A DNA stretch of 50,000 nt from Bigelowiella natans CCMP2755 (lineage: Eukaryota; Cercozoa; Chlorarachniophyceae), in the NCBI GenBank assembly GCA_000320545.1, contig ADNK01000595.1, forward strand, positions 1 to 50,000, given 5' to 3'. A model generated the notes under the pieces. It had not been told where the DNA came from, ran no database searches, and saw nothing but the letters and a program-made list of their open reading frames with translations. The first letter of the stretch is position 1. Each line of letters opens with the position of its first letter. The translations under genes were made by a program, and so were the position numbers. Shown in pieces: positions 21,530 through 35,372 of this stretch.

Positions 21530-24500
21530 TCATGTTAGCTGCGCAAAAACTGGATCTACGTTCCATCCATCAACCTGCACTGCAATCACGCGTGAGGAAG
21601 TTCTACTACGGGTCATTGCAACGTCGCTGTCGCTGCCGTCGAATGGAGCCCTAGTAGCAAGCTCAAATTCATTATCCATCGCTCTGTGCTCGAACCCGCC
21701 GCCCAGCTGTATTGAGAGGTTTTTCGATTCGCCCGGAAGCAGCGTGAAGTACCCATCGGATATCCAAACAGGGAGGAGTCGGTCGTCGCCAGCATCGTAG
21801 CTGCTGCTGCTGCTGCTGCTGCCCCAGCTCCCCTCATCATCATCACCACCACCACCACCACCATCATCATTATTAAACACTTCCCTTCTCCTCTCTGTGT
21901 CTTTGCCATCTTCACCTTCTCCAAATCGTCGTCGCATCAACCTCACCGTGAGCCGAAGACCGAAGGCCGCCGCCCCGGCGGCAGCAGCCCCTCTCCCTAC
22001 CATTGCGTTTGGCATCTTGTTCGATACAGTCACACGCAGTCTCGGAAGGATGCTGATGACTTGAATAGATACGGTTGGACGAGGAAGTAGAGATCCATGG
22101 CTGCCACTATCAGCCTCGCTCCCACCCGCCCTCGTCACGCCGCTGCTCGCTGCTCTCAGCTCCGTGTAAAGTCTCCCATAGTTCTGCGGTGCATCAAACG
22201 CGGATTGCCAGTATTCGTTCGTCGCGCTCAGAACGCCGCCGTCATTTCCCTCCGCTCGTAGCCTCAGGAGGAGGACGGCGCCGTCACCTGCCTTCTCAGG
22301 CCATGGCAATGGCAGCATTTGTTGTTCTTCTTGTTGTTCTTCTTGTTGTTGTTGGGTTGTCCCCTTCGCAGCGGTCTTCGGCCGTGTCCTTCTGTTTCCT
22401 CTTGCTTGAGGGGGTGGCAGGCCGATGCCAGCGAGCACAGAGTCGCTCGGAACATCAAAAGGGCCGAGGGTCAGATTCAACCTGCGCGGGGCGCCCGCTG
22501 CGGTGATCTCGAACGCCTCAAGGCGCACGTACAAGCCCGAAAAGCTCGTCGGCGACTTGTTCACAACGGCGATGGTGTAGTTCTTAAGGTTGAGCTGAAC
22601 GTGGATCGCATTATTTCCCCGCGCCCCGTCTTCTTCCCCGTGCCCTCTCCCCCCCTCCCCCCCCTGCCGTGAAAGGGCTGCCCTGACGCCGTAGTAGCCG
22701 CCGGTGGGTGCGAGGTACGAGTCGTACAAAGCGCCTCGGAGTGCAGGCCACGGGCTCTGCGATTTCCACATCAGCACCGCCGAGTACCGCCGCCACATGC
22801 GCTCCTGGAAGCCTTCAAAGAGCGCCTTGTACTGCGTCAGCTGCGCGAGCTGCGCAGCAAAAGCGTAGTCCGCGATGCCGCTGGTGTTGGCGCTGGGCGG
22901 GAAGTAGGCACCTACCCCGCCGTTGTACGGGAGAAACTTGTGGTACGTCCAAACGGCGTCGACGCCATCATCATCATCATCATCATCATCGACGTCGTCG
23001 TCGTCGTCGCCGGCGGCGACAGAAACATCATTGGCGCTATCCCTAGGGAAGCGCGCGAGAGACTCCTCCGAGAGGAATCTCCGGAGCGACTCGAGGACCG
23101 GCGTCGACACGCTTCCCGTTTCTGGCTGGAAGGCGATCGTCAGACCGTCCGCGCGCGTGCCGTTCCAAAAGAGCAGCCCCGGGTTGGGCTCATACCACGA
23201 GCTCTGCGGTAGAAAGCCGTAAGGGCCGTCCTTTGGCGCCAGCGACGTCTCCGGATCATAGTGCGTGTAGTTGGTCATCGACGAAGCGGTGTACGGCCTG
23301 TTCGCGTGGAAGCGGTCGAGGAGCGCCGTGAGCCCCCCGCGGATGTCCCGCGCGGGGGAGCGCGAGGTGGGGTCGAGCTCGTTGCCGAAGTTCCAGAAGA
23401 GGAGGGAGACGTGCCTCCGAAGCATCAAAACGGAGTCTCGGGCGGCGGCGAGGTAGGTGTTGTGGTCCAGCGGCCAGCTGTAGTCCCCGGCCCAGCGGCC
23501 GTTGTTGTCCCCCGTCATCCAGAACTCCTGCATCACGAGCACGCCCCTCCGGTCACACGCGGCGTAGAACTCCGGGCGCTCGGCCAGCCCCCCCCCCCAC
23601 ACCCGGATCAGGTTCATGCCCATCTCCGCGTGCATGCGCACCTCGTCGTTGTAGCGGCGGGGGTCGGAGCTGTGGCGCAGCAGCTGGTCGGTGGCAATCC
23701 AGTTCCCCCCCTGCAGGAAGATTCGCCGCGAGTTCACCTCGAACACCGGTCCTTGCAGCATGGGGTCCACGCGCTTCCTCACAGTACATATTCCGAAGTC
23801 CCACGTGAGACTGTGACGGTTGACGACTGCAGGGCAGCTGCTGGACAAAGAGGAAGAAGAGGAGGAGGAGGAAGAAGAAGAAGAGAACGTGTGCCATTCT
23901 ACAGCCGCACGGTGCAGGTAAGGGGTTCCGTGTGTGTGCGGCCACCAAAGAGAGGCATTGCGAATGGTGATGGAGGGGAACTTGACCGACCGCTTCTGCC
24001 CAGCCTTCAAGTCGGAGACTCTGATGGACACTCGCCGCAAGAGTTTCATCGACGACAACGACGACGACGACAACGACGAGAAGGAGGAGGAAGAAGAAGA
24101 GGAGGGAGCATACAGGGAGAGTAGCAGCTCCCCCGTAACGGTGCGCTCGTCTCCACCACCTTCGCGGCCCTCATCGTTATTGTTCTCAACGAACAAAGAC
24201 ATCTGAAGCACCGCATCGTTCGTCTCAGGCTGGATCGACAGCGTGTTGGCCAGCGGATCGGAGAGGAGGATGAGGGGGGGGGCATTGTTCATGCTGTCGT
24301 AGCGATAGTTCTTATCGCAACGAGCCCGCTCCTCGCCCCCCTCTTCCATCTCCACATCATCACTACCACTATTAACGCGGTCATCATTGCCGCTGTGGTA
24401 GGCGCGAATCTCGACGCGGTCCCATGGTCCTGTGTTACGATCAGGTGTTGCCTGTGTAAAATAGAAGCAGCATTTGTGTGAAGAAGCAGCAATGGCGCGA

Positions 24501-25385
24501 TGGGGAAGGGGGGGGGGAGGAAGGGGGCTGACAGGACACATCATCACTGGTACTTTCAGCGAGCAACCAGCAGCAGCACACATCGTTCCAAAACCACCTG
24601 GATCCAGTCCCAACCGGCGGAAAACTGCATCTCAGCGGCGTTCTTCGCAATCTGGTGGTCACCGCCCTGCCCCCCAGCGCTCCCCGGGAAGGTGGGAGGG
24701 CGGAACAGCGCCGCAATCGACACGCGACGACGGACTTCTGCTGAGCAGTTCTCCATTTCTTCCGCACGGGGAGGGGCGGGGACAGCGAAGGAGAAGCGGC
24801 GAAACATTCCGAGCGAAGGCGTCGTGCCCTTAGCTATTTTCCCGTTGATGAATACGTCCGCGCGGTAGTTGACGCTCCGAAACGAGACGCGGAGGCTGGG
24901 AGGGGGGGCACAGGTTGTGTTGGCGGGGGGTCGGCGACCGAGTCGAACATCGAGCACGGAGCGGAACCAGTAGGTGTAGAAGAGAGGCCCAGTGACATTT
25001 ATATCTGTCATCAGCATTTAGCCATCATCAAGGAAAGAGCAGAAAGCAGGATGGTGTGATAGGGGCGGAAGGAAGGTAAAAAAGATGGAGGATGAGGAGG
25101 AGGAGGAGGAGGAGGATGAGGATGAGGAGAGGATTATTGGCAATAGCAGTAACAATGGGAGGGGTGGAGGGGGAGGGGGGAGCGAGAACCTGGGATCTTA
25201 GAAAGGTTGTCCTCGAAGTAGATGTTTTCGGCGGTGATATTGGGACCGAATGAGCGGTTGGAGAGCAAGGTAGTAAGAACCGTTCCTTTAACGAATGAAT
25301 GAGGGGATTCAATTCATACGTATCGCATCATTAAGTTTACGCTAATGTGGCACGGAAACGAGGAGGGAAGCGCTAGAATTTGTGA

Positions 25386-25431
<46 letters not shown>

Positions 25432-26136
25432 CCCTCCGTCTCACAATTATTTTTTGAGAGATAATTGCTTCTATCGACAGCATTGTTGCGTTGATTTCAT
25501 TCACCAGGAACAACGGCTGGGACACACTCCGTAGGAAGACTTGTGTTCGGTGAAGCCATAGCTCTTCCTATTGATTGTGTGTATGCAGGTGGTGATGAAT
25601 TACAGGCGTAGGCATCGGTTCTCATGGGAGCGTGTTTGGTGCCCTTCATACCCCCCTTCTCCATCACCCTCAAACACCTATTTCAGCCACTTTTTCCGGG
25701 GTGTCATCGGCTCCTATGATAGAATGTGATGGTCAACACCGAGCTGATATATAGTCTGTATTTCTTTGAAAACGCAAGCTGCAGCATAGCGACCACTTTT
25801 GGTTTGAATTTTTGACAATGTTGACTGTAGGAAAAGCTACCTCCCAGCAGAGCAGAATGTGAGCAGGCGAACCAATCAGCGCCCGAGAGCGATACTCCCT
25901 CCCCGGAGGAGACCTGGTGAAACTGTGTGATCTTCTCGGATGACATTTCTCTCTCTCCCCCCTCTCTCCCTCTCTCACAAAAACGGGCAAGTGAGAACAC
26001 GTACTTCAGTGAGATCAACGAACGATGATCTGATAGGAGGAAGTGCCTCGGCCGTGGGAATGGAATCAGGGATCAAAGAGACAAATACGAGGAGGAGGAA
26101 GGGGAGCAAGGGGGGGAGGCATGGCGCAGCCGACAT
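21530..26136 (-). CDS. Secreted GH2 mannosylglycoprotein endo-beta-mannosidase-like glycosidase, 6 exons
   Basis: Exons (minus): 26136-26005, 25913-25841, 25567-25505, 25285-25190, 25004-24598, 24451-21530; phases join to 1230 aa. An N-terminal signal peptide (CLPPLLPFLLLVFVSLI) sends it to the secretory pathway or vacuole. The GH2 jelly-roll domain follows (PAVVPGTVLTTLLSNRSFG, FYTYWFRS, NYRADVFINGKIAKG, GGQGGDHQIAKN, GWDWIQATPDRNTGPWD), then a beta-sandwich and the TIM barrel (FLQGGNWIATDQLL, LIRVWGGGLAE, FWNFGNEL). E615 in NFGNEL is the likely acid/base and E701 in FQPETGS the nucleophile. MWKSQSPWPALRGALYD and GGYYGVRAA are typical of plant-type endo-beta-mannosidase, as is HVQLNLKNYTIAVVN; exo-glucosaminidase is the alternative. 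Insertions make it about 280 aa longer than plant members: Ser runs, Asp-rich 727-742 area and Gly/Asp/Ser runs near the C-terminus. Expected to cut Man-beta-1,4-GlcNAc in N-glycans. Confidence 0.92.
25386..25431. repeat. (CT)n microsatellite in mannosidase intron 3
   Basis: About 20 CT units, which is (AG)n on the coding strand. Intron 3 spans 25504-25286. Confidence 0.9.
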
Positions 26137-26873
26137 GGCTTGCCTCTTTCCGTTTCTGGACAAATTTCATTCATATTTACACCGTGCGACAACCCTAATT
26201 TTTTGTCGCACGAAAATGTTTCGCTTATTTTTCCTATGCGGTCATACATTGATCTTTGTACGAAGTTTTCCGCTCAAATAAATGCCCATTTGCGGCTCTT
26301 CGGTTACCTGAGGGAAACGCCGAAGACGTCACCGCCTGGAGTGCTCCCGTCGCCCCAGATGCTAACCCCAGAGGGAGGAGGGGAGGGGGGAGGAGGCCTA
26401 ATGTTACAGAGTAATTCATCATTCCCTCCCTCCCACTCCTCTTGTAACACTCTACGTTCGTTCCCATTTTCCTGTTCCGATATCTGCTTCAAAAATGTCC
26501 TCTTCTAAATGCGCCTCCTCTCTCTCTCTCCCTCTCTCAGCCTCGGGCAGTGTGGCATCATGCGTCGACGGCAAATATTCTGCTGGTACGCGCATAGTAG
26601 CCATACACGAGTAGCACATCACTTGTGGCCGCGCTCCCATAAACCCCTCCTCAGATGCGACCCATTGTTCTCACGACTTGATGACGAACAATATCCATCT
26701 GATATAAATCATCCGATCCGATTCGATCCCACTTTCATTTCTCGAGTATTTAGTGGCTAATTTCGATCCTGAGTCGAAATGTGGTGCGTGCATCGATGCA
26801 TTTATGCGTTCGGGCGAGTTAACATGTGCGCGACAACCCTCTAGATTTCAAGACCCTCTCCGGCTCTGTTCAG
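26137..26873. other. Divergent intergenic region
   Basis: Between the mannosidase and LRR gene starts. It has G-runs at 26376-26394 and (CT)n at 26517-26540. Short ORFs on both strands are not supported. Should hold both promoters. Confidence 0.5.
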
Positions 26874-28268
26874 ATGCACAACATCGAGTAAGAAGAAGCG
26901 CCTCTTAATCCAACAACAGATCACCTATCACATTCTGTCCGGATCCACCAAAGAACCAAACACAAATTCTACTCGAGCTTAGTCGCCCATACATTTTTCC
27001 TCTTTATAGAACCTATGTTGGTTGTTGTTGTTTTGTGTATGTGTCGCTGCCCTCCTATTAAGATGCGAAGAATGGGCCGTGCTTCCGACGGCTGAGGAGA
27101 AGCAGATATTATCCGGAGAATCCCCAGCAGAGCAACTTGGAATCGCCGACTTATTCCGCTACGCACCTGCCTCTGTGGACATCGCTGAGGACGTCAATTT
27201 TGGGACTGGAGATAAGTACAGTATTCGCTGCGTTTGTAGTGTCGGCAATAGTAGCAGTTTGCGCTCTGCTGCCGTCGCCATCGCATTTGGACGACGCATG
27301 GACAACGCATATAGCTCTGATCCCTCGTACCCCCTCCCCCCCCCTGCACGCCCTTTTTGTAACATTATAGACTGAAGTCTCTGTCGGAAGCACTACGCGC
27401 CACGAAGTCCCTGACCAACCTCTCCCTCTCCTCAAATAGCATCTCCGCCGACGACGCATCAGGTTCGTGCCGATGAAGGGTGAGAGATCCATCGAATGAG
27501 TCAGGATGTGACGCCATGCTCTTTTTCCTTCAATCGAATTCAGGAGAGGGCATGTGTGCGCTCGGGGCTGCTTTGGCATCCAATCAGAACCTGAAGACGC
27601 TCACTCTCAAGCACTCCCCAGTCTCCGCAAGTCTTCTTGCGAACGTGAGTTTTTGTGCCCATTCTCTCCCATGCGTGCGGTAAATTCTATATATCTTTGA
27701 TCAGATCATGGCCATGCCAGCGCTCTCGATCCTCCGCTTGTCGAGTAGTCTGCTCCCCCCCGCAGGGCAGCAAGAAAAGGTGTGGCGCGCCTGATCAGTA
27801 CGAGCTCCTACGCAACAGTGCTCACGCCTATACGATATACGCGCTTGCATGTTGCGCGGAGACGCAAACAAGCACGTGCACACACATACACACACACACA
27901 CACACACTCACAAATATTGATAAAAATGCTCACATTCGAGTTGTTACATGTGATTCCGGCTGAACGCTACTTCGCACTCAGAAGAATAAGCAAGAGCTCT
28001 ACCCGCAGGGCTGGTACTGGACGACGCTGGCGGAGGGACTGAGGGGTGGGGGGGCAAGGAGGATGACGACAGCTCTGCGGGAGCTCAATATTGCCGCCCA
28101 CTTCGCCCGAAGTGGGGGCGGGGGAGACGATCACGAGGGGGGGGACACACACACACACACACACATCAGCGCTAGAGTTAGTTCCGCGAGGAGTACAGAA
28201 GCCAGCGACCAAAGCGAGGTAGAGCTAGTATGCGTATAAAGCGATTGTGAAAAGCCCTGTTCCTTATT

Positions 28269-28314
<46 letters not shown>

Positions 28315-28351
28315 TGATATTTGTTGTATTGATACACACACACACACACAC

Positions 28352-28389
<38 letters not shown>

Positions 28390-28546
28390 GTACATTATTT
28401 ATCTTCTCTTAGGGCGAAGTGAAGCGCTTCTCCTCCTTTATAAAGTCGTTGAAGAAGTAAGTATTCTTTCCAGCCGCCGCTTTCCTGCTCCTCTTCATCA
28501 GCCTTCCTGTGCAGATACATAATATATACCCACCGTCATCCCTCCC

Positions 28547-28597
<51 letters not shown>

Positions 28598-29681
28598 CAT
28601 GTATAAGAAAGAAAGAGAGAAAGAAAGAAATAGGAGAGCAGCAGCTGTTTCCCCCCCATCACCTAGTGCTGCCTTCCCTTCAGAGATAAAGGCGGCCCTG
28701 AAAAACTGAGGCTGGTAAGGTTAGGATTGAACGCGTCCATCGGCGAGCAGGTGGGCACCGCTGCTGCATGCAACGCTCCCCCCCCCTTTTGCGCTGCTCC
28801 GAGACTAAATCTGCTTTTGTTTTCGCCACACACGCGACTGAAAGGTCGGAAGCCTGTTGGCCTCTCCGATGTCCTCGGTCACCTTCCTGGACTTGTCACA
28901 CAACCCGCTCGGGGACGCCGGCGTAGAGGCGATTGTCCAAGGAGTAAACAGCTCATCGAAGGTAGAAGTAGTAGGTGCTGTGCGTGGTGGCGCTTCACTC
29001 GCGCGCGCGCACGTATCGAGCTCTCATGCGTGCAGTGAAACGAGAGCGAAGCAGCGGAGAATGTGTGTGTGTGTGTGTGTGTGTGTGACTCGTTTGCTTG
29101 TGCACGTTTTCAGCTCATAGAGTTGAAGCTGGTGGATGTCGGTCTTAGCAGGGAGGGAGGGGAGGGGAGGGGGGGGACTCGAAACAGCGGAGGGAGAGGA
29201 GAGCAGAAGGGGACGGCAAACGGCGCTTCTGGAGAGAATAATGACAACGCGGACAACAGTGGCGACCGCGGGTCGGGAGGGTACATACACGCCTTGGCAC
29301 ATCTGATCAGGTAGAACGAGAGACCGAGAGACGTGTTCGCAAGTGATTCGGTTACGACTATGGAATATGTAAATGTCTGTGAGTTTAATCCGGGATGGGG
29401 GGGGGGATGCACACGTAAACAAACCAGCAAAACACTGTGAGATGCTGAAGGACGAATCATTATTGTCATCGTCATCAACCCCCATTATTTCAAAACATCA
29501 TTCACTTACGCTATCGAAACGTCGTGCGCTTCTCCTGATCTTCGTTCTCCTCCTGTCCTTCGCTTTGCAACTGCCGCAACTGTGCCCCCTAATTCTAGGA
29601 GCTCTCACTTGGAGAACCTAGACGTCCGGAAGAACGATATATCCTGTGAGTGTGAAGAAGGGAAAAATATTTTACATTCCC

Positions 29682-29723
<42 letters not shown>

Positions 29724-32347
29724 AATTTTCATTTCGTATTGTTCTCATCCATTCTTCAAAGCGGGCGCATAGCGTTTCAACCATGATTTTCGTGAACGTG
29801 CATGTATATCTAATCGTTGGCAGGGCGGGGCATCGACATCCTTGCGGAAGCAATCGTGAGCAGCAAATCCATGTACGTCTTTCTTGCGGGCAATTCTGTA
29901 CACTTAGAGGATAGTGGGGAGGGGGGGGAGGGGGGAAGGGGACTATTGATGATACACATGCATGCGTGTCCGCTTCCCTGACCCAACCTATCTCCTCCCC
30001 CACCACAATATCTATGTTGTTGCTGGCATCAACTTCTGGCGATAATAGCCGAAACGTCAAGTTTGACAACGTGAAAAGCGATAAGGACGCAAAGAAAGGG
30101 GGGGAGGGGAGCACCGATCCTCGAAACAAGATCGCGCTGACACTCCTCCGAAACGCAAACGCTGGGCGACGACGCCTCAACTTAAGGTATATGCTGCGTA
30201 TTCAACACAAACGCGCATACAAACGCACGTGCGCACATACATAACACATACGATTAAACATGAATCCTTGCAAATGCAGTGGAAGGTCTTTAGATGACGG
30301 CTTTCTGGAGCTCATTGCTACTACTGCTGCCGAAGCAGCCCCCCTATCCTGCCCCTCTCTCGTCGTTGACCAACAAGGCCAGAACGCGCCGGAGGATGAT
30401 CCAAGGCCGGCACCCATTGCGAAGAGGCCTTCTGCAGCAACGCATGCTGCTGGACAGGTAGGCTAATTGATGAAGCAACAAATCATTTTTGTAAAGGACA
30501 TTTGCAGGCGAGAGTAGGGGCCTGTCGAGTACAGGTTCTTCGCTCCGTTGGGAGAGGCGCCGCAGTTTGTTTCAATCTGTTTTTTTCCAAATCGGGATTT
30601 GGATGTACCACCACACACAGTGCTACCTTTTGATTGATTCCTAACATGCTTCTCCACCGGCCTGCCTCAGCGTGTGGTTGGCGGCAGCAGTAAGCGCGTC
30701 GGTGGGGGGAAGAGAAGGGGCGCACCGTGCAATCGCCAAGGCTACCGATATGCAAGCGTAGCGGCGCCACGGAACGGAAATCATCGGTGCGTTGTCGTAG
30801 GATGTATTTCTGCCTGCCTCCTTTTGTCGCATATCAGTGCGCTCAAATCGATTTACGATATGCATTGAAACAACCTATCAGAGTCGTAATTCGGCACCCA
30901 ATCACGCCCTGGGTGAGAAGTCAATAATTGTCATTGCAGCCCGTCTCGTCACTAACAGCGCCCTCTAAACACGTATTTTTGAGGACATAATTGCCGAAGG
31001 GGGGGGGAGGCCCGACGAAAGCCTAGATGAAAGGACTCGCGCATACAGCGCCCATATACCCAACCTCATTTCGTAACATAAACAGGTTGAGAAGCAGCCG
31101 AAGAAACCGTCTATAAAAAAGGCCACGAACACCGAGCTCAAGATCAGGGGCGTTGGGGTTGATGCGAAGCAGACCGTGTCCGTGCTTATGCGGGTATTTA
31201 TTCTAAGCTTCTAAATATGCGCGGATGCGTGTGTTCAGAGCGTGCTGATTCTACGAGGAGATCGCCACCTTGAATTCTCCCCAAATGTTCTCCCCCTCCC
31301 CCCCCCCTTACCCTGCAAGGTCGAAGGGATCGGCGTAAATCATAATCACAGAAAAGTATATCACCATCACCATCATCATCATAATCATATCCAAGCCGCC
31401 GCCTACAACGCGAATAGTAGCAGTAGCGAAGGAACAGAAGGCGTGGTGTGGAACGTGCAGGAGGAAGAGGTGCCCCCCGAAGATGCGACCGACGATGACG
31501 GCGACGGCGAGGAGGATAGTGGAAACGGCAAATGCATCTCACGGAGCACAGCCGCCATTGCAAAACGCAGGCCTCAAAAGCGAGGGCGAGGAATAGGCAC
31601 AACTCCTGCTTCTTCTGTTTCATCTTCTTCCTCCCCCCCCTCCTTGCCATCGTCGTTGCTGCGTGCTTCTCCTTTATCACGGGTAAAGAATCTGGATCTC
31701 TCCGCTAATCCCTTCACAGGAAAGGGTACTCTTCGTTCTCTCCCGAACCCTCTCCGTAGCTGACAACTAGCTGCTACTTCTCAAGCTTCATCTTGTGATT
31801 GCTGCTGCTGTTGCGCAGTGTGTGCGTGCATGCGTGTTCTCCCAGTGCGGGAACCTGTCGACCGCGATTATGCGAGGAGGCATCAGTGGGTCTCTCTAGT
31901 ACTCGTTGTGGGAGGGGGGGGGGGAAGGGGGGGGGGGGGGGGGGGGTAAAGGATCTTCTTTCTCTCTCCTTCTTCTTTCTCGGTTGATTGTGTCTTGCGG
32001 GTGCTGCTTTCAGGCATCGCGTCGCTGTGCGCTACACTGCCAAGACTACGATGGCTCCAGTCGCTGGACCTATCCTCATCCCAGAGCACCCAATCTGCAG
32101 GAGGCGTCGAGAGGACAATATCAGCAGGGGGGGGCAAGGTGAATCTTTTCTTCCACACGCTACACGTGCTGCTTCCTGGATGGTGCGGATTGTTGCGTGT
32201 TTGTATAGCTTTGCTCACCCCTCCCCCCCCCCGTAAACAAAAGGCGTGCGTTGTCGGCGACGAGGGTGCGGCCGCCTTGGCGGCATACCTATCATCACAA
32301 GCTGGTAAGTAATAAGAGCAGCCTAAAATTGAGTCAAACCAACACGG

Positions 32348-32382
<35 letters not shown>

Positions 32383-32534
32383 GGTATGAGTGTGTGTACT
32401 CGCCGCGTGTATTTTTAGTGAAAATTACTGTTCTCCAGGAGAAACGGGATTGAGAAAGTTGTATCTTAGAAATTGCGGAATAGGAGCAAAAGTACGATGA
32501 TGGCAACAGCCACGATGCATATCATATTATGTCG

Positions 32535-32575
<41 letters not shown>

Positions 32576-33450
32576 CTCTCTACGCACACACTCACGCACG
32601 CACACACTTTATCTACACATGCATATTCAATTTATTTCATAAATATTTTTAATCTTGGAGATGAATCTATGGTTTCTTATTATCGAATGCCTCCATCCGG
32701 CCCTCCGTCACGCCTTGTCTCCCACCTTCTTTCCCTATCTACTGCCGCCTGAAGGGGGGTCGTGCCCTAGCACACGCGCTCGAGCAAAATAGGTCTCTCA
32801 AGCGTCTTCATTTGAGCGAAAATCCATCGTTGGGTAGTGCCACGGAGGTAATTAAAAAACTCAAAATGAAGCAACCTTTACGACATGCGTATCGCCTTAC
32901 ATTGAATATATAAAGACACAGCATAATATGGAGAGAGGGGGGAGAGGGGGGGGGGCGGTGTGTTGCAAAGAATATGTGTAATGTTTAATATTTTTTTTTA
33001 TAATTCTATGGGTCCTCCGCAGGCCCTGGCGGCGGCGTTGAAGAAGAACAGGTGTGTGCTATTTTCGTAAGAATTCAATCCAGCCCCGCCTTGCTGATAT
33101 CTTCTGCGTATTACATATATGCCCATTATTAATCGGAATAGGACTCTCCAGACTGTGTTGTGGGCCGGGGTGAACGCGACGGACAAAGGGGTCATTACAG
33201 TCGTCGGCATGTCCTCGTCACTCATATGAAAGAAGCTTCTCTTACTGTACAAATGTGTGAAGATGTGCACATAACTCACTATCAGACCCCTCTTCGTCGA
33301 TGTTTTACGGTGGCTTGTCGCACCTTTGCTCTTCTCGCACTGCCTCAATAAGCCCGTCGGTGTTGTTGTTGTTGTTGTTGTTAGATTCTGGCTCTAGCCG
33401 CAGCCCTTGCCACGAATGCCACCGTGTCCGTGATTGGTCGTAGCAACCAT

Positions 33451-33500
<50 letters not shown>

Positions 33501-34197
33501 GTGGGGGGGGGGGTGGATGGGGACAGAGCGACTAACCAACGAATGAACGGCTTTTTCTGTAGAATAAGAGGGAGGAGCAAACTAGTTTACTCATGACCAC
33601 TACACATGACAATAATTTGAGGCTGCGACATCTCTTCCGTCTCTGGGATCATCGTGAAGCTATCTCGCTTTGCTGCTGCTTCGTTTTTTCTTTGTTGATG
33701 ACTCTCCCGCACCCCTCCCCCAACCACCGCAGACATCTCTCATAACCAGATCGGGGACCGCAACTTTGGCGCGATTTGCGATGCGGTCGCCAGCAACGAG
33801 CACTCGGCAGTCGAGACCATACACGCATGGCAGATCGGCATCACTTCGAAGGTATTCAGCAACAATAACAACAACGAAGACAACAACAACGGCAACGCGG
33901 AATCGATGATGATTTGCGCAGGATTTTCCTACCACGTATTTGGTTTCGTTCGCCTGTTGTATCTTTTTCCTCCTGTGCTAACCAAAGGCGTCTATTCGGT
34001 GGTGTTTTTCAATGCAATAGGGAGCAAAGAGCGTTTCGCAGCTGCTACGGCGCAACCCAAGAAAGGGATCGGGGTCCTGCTGGTTAAGACATCTCTTCCT
34101 CGATTGTAATACGCGTGCGCGCAAAATATAGCTGATGACGTATTGACCTCTTTCCTTTACTCACTGTCTCGAATAATAGCATCCCCCCCTCCCACCC

Positions 34198-34241
<44 letters not shown>

Positions 34242-34536
34242 ATTTACTCATTAAAAGGCAACGCTATCAGCGTGGAGGGCGCAAGGTTCCTGAGCCAGGT
34301 GGATTGTTCTTCGTCTGTTAGTCAATAGATCACATGGTATGCAATGCTGTTTGGGGGACAAAACCTGTCTTGTCCGTGCAGCTTCTCACTCCCATATTTC
34401 GTGTTGTACGCAGGCTTTGATAGATAATCATGATGGCTCTCTGGAGAGTCTCTCCCTCTCCCAAACGAAGCTGGGCGACGCTGGGGCACAGGTACGATAG
34501 AAATTGCGCGTGGCATGAAGCTCTTACAGTTTACAA

Positions 34537-34613
<77 letters not shown>

Positions 34614-35308
34614 GTATCTGTAGCTATCTTTCTCTCTGTATGCGTGTGTGTGTGTGTGTGTGTGCGAGTGTATCATCACGGTCATCATCATCATCATCAT
34701 CATCACCGTTATTTTCTCGAGAAGGCTCTCGCTCGCGCCCTGATGGTGAACACCAGCCTAAAAGAGCTCAACCTTGGTGCCTTCAACATGATAGGTATGG
34801 CAATAATGTATGAGGCGGTAGCAGCACATGCGAAACCTCGTTTCTGCGCCAATGCCATCAACGCACGAACTAGAGAGAATATCTGCTAGCTGATCTTGCG
34901 ATCATGTCGTTAATATTCGCCGATATTGTCGTGCTGTCGGTGATGCAGGAAATGCTGGAGGCCACGCCCTTGCCGTCGCCTTGCTGCGCAACAAGACTAT
35001 AACTGATATCCAATGGTTAAACGGGCCCTTCTCCTCACCAGGTGCCTGCGCGTGCGCGTGTGTGTGTGTGTGTGTGAGTAAGTTGTATATCTGCTGGAAA
35101 ATAATCTGAAGGACGCGTTTGTGTTTTGTGCTCACCGTTGGTATCATAGAGTGGCTCTACAGGGCATTCTCGCACAATCGCTCGATCGTAAGATTCGGAT
35201 TCTCGGAAAGCAGGTGTAACAGCAGCCTGTGTTGCGTGCGTGCGAGTGTGTGTGTGTGTGTGTGTGTGTGTGCTTTTGTGTGCTTTTGTGTGCTTTTGTG
35301 TGCGCGCG

Positions 35309-35372
<64 letters not shown>

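Noticed and set aside
23261-24124. 287-aa plus-strand ORF
   Set aside because: Antisense to the GH2 catalytic domain; Arg/Val/Pro-rich shadow typical of GC-rich coding sequence.
28130-28400. Regular short repeats resembling a CRISPR array
   Set aside because: They are pure dinucleotide microsatellites in an intron of a eukaryotic gene; no repeat-spacer pattern.
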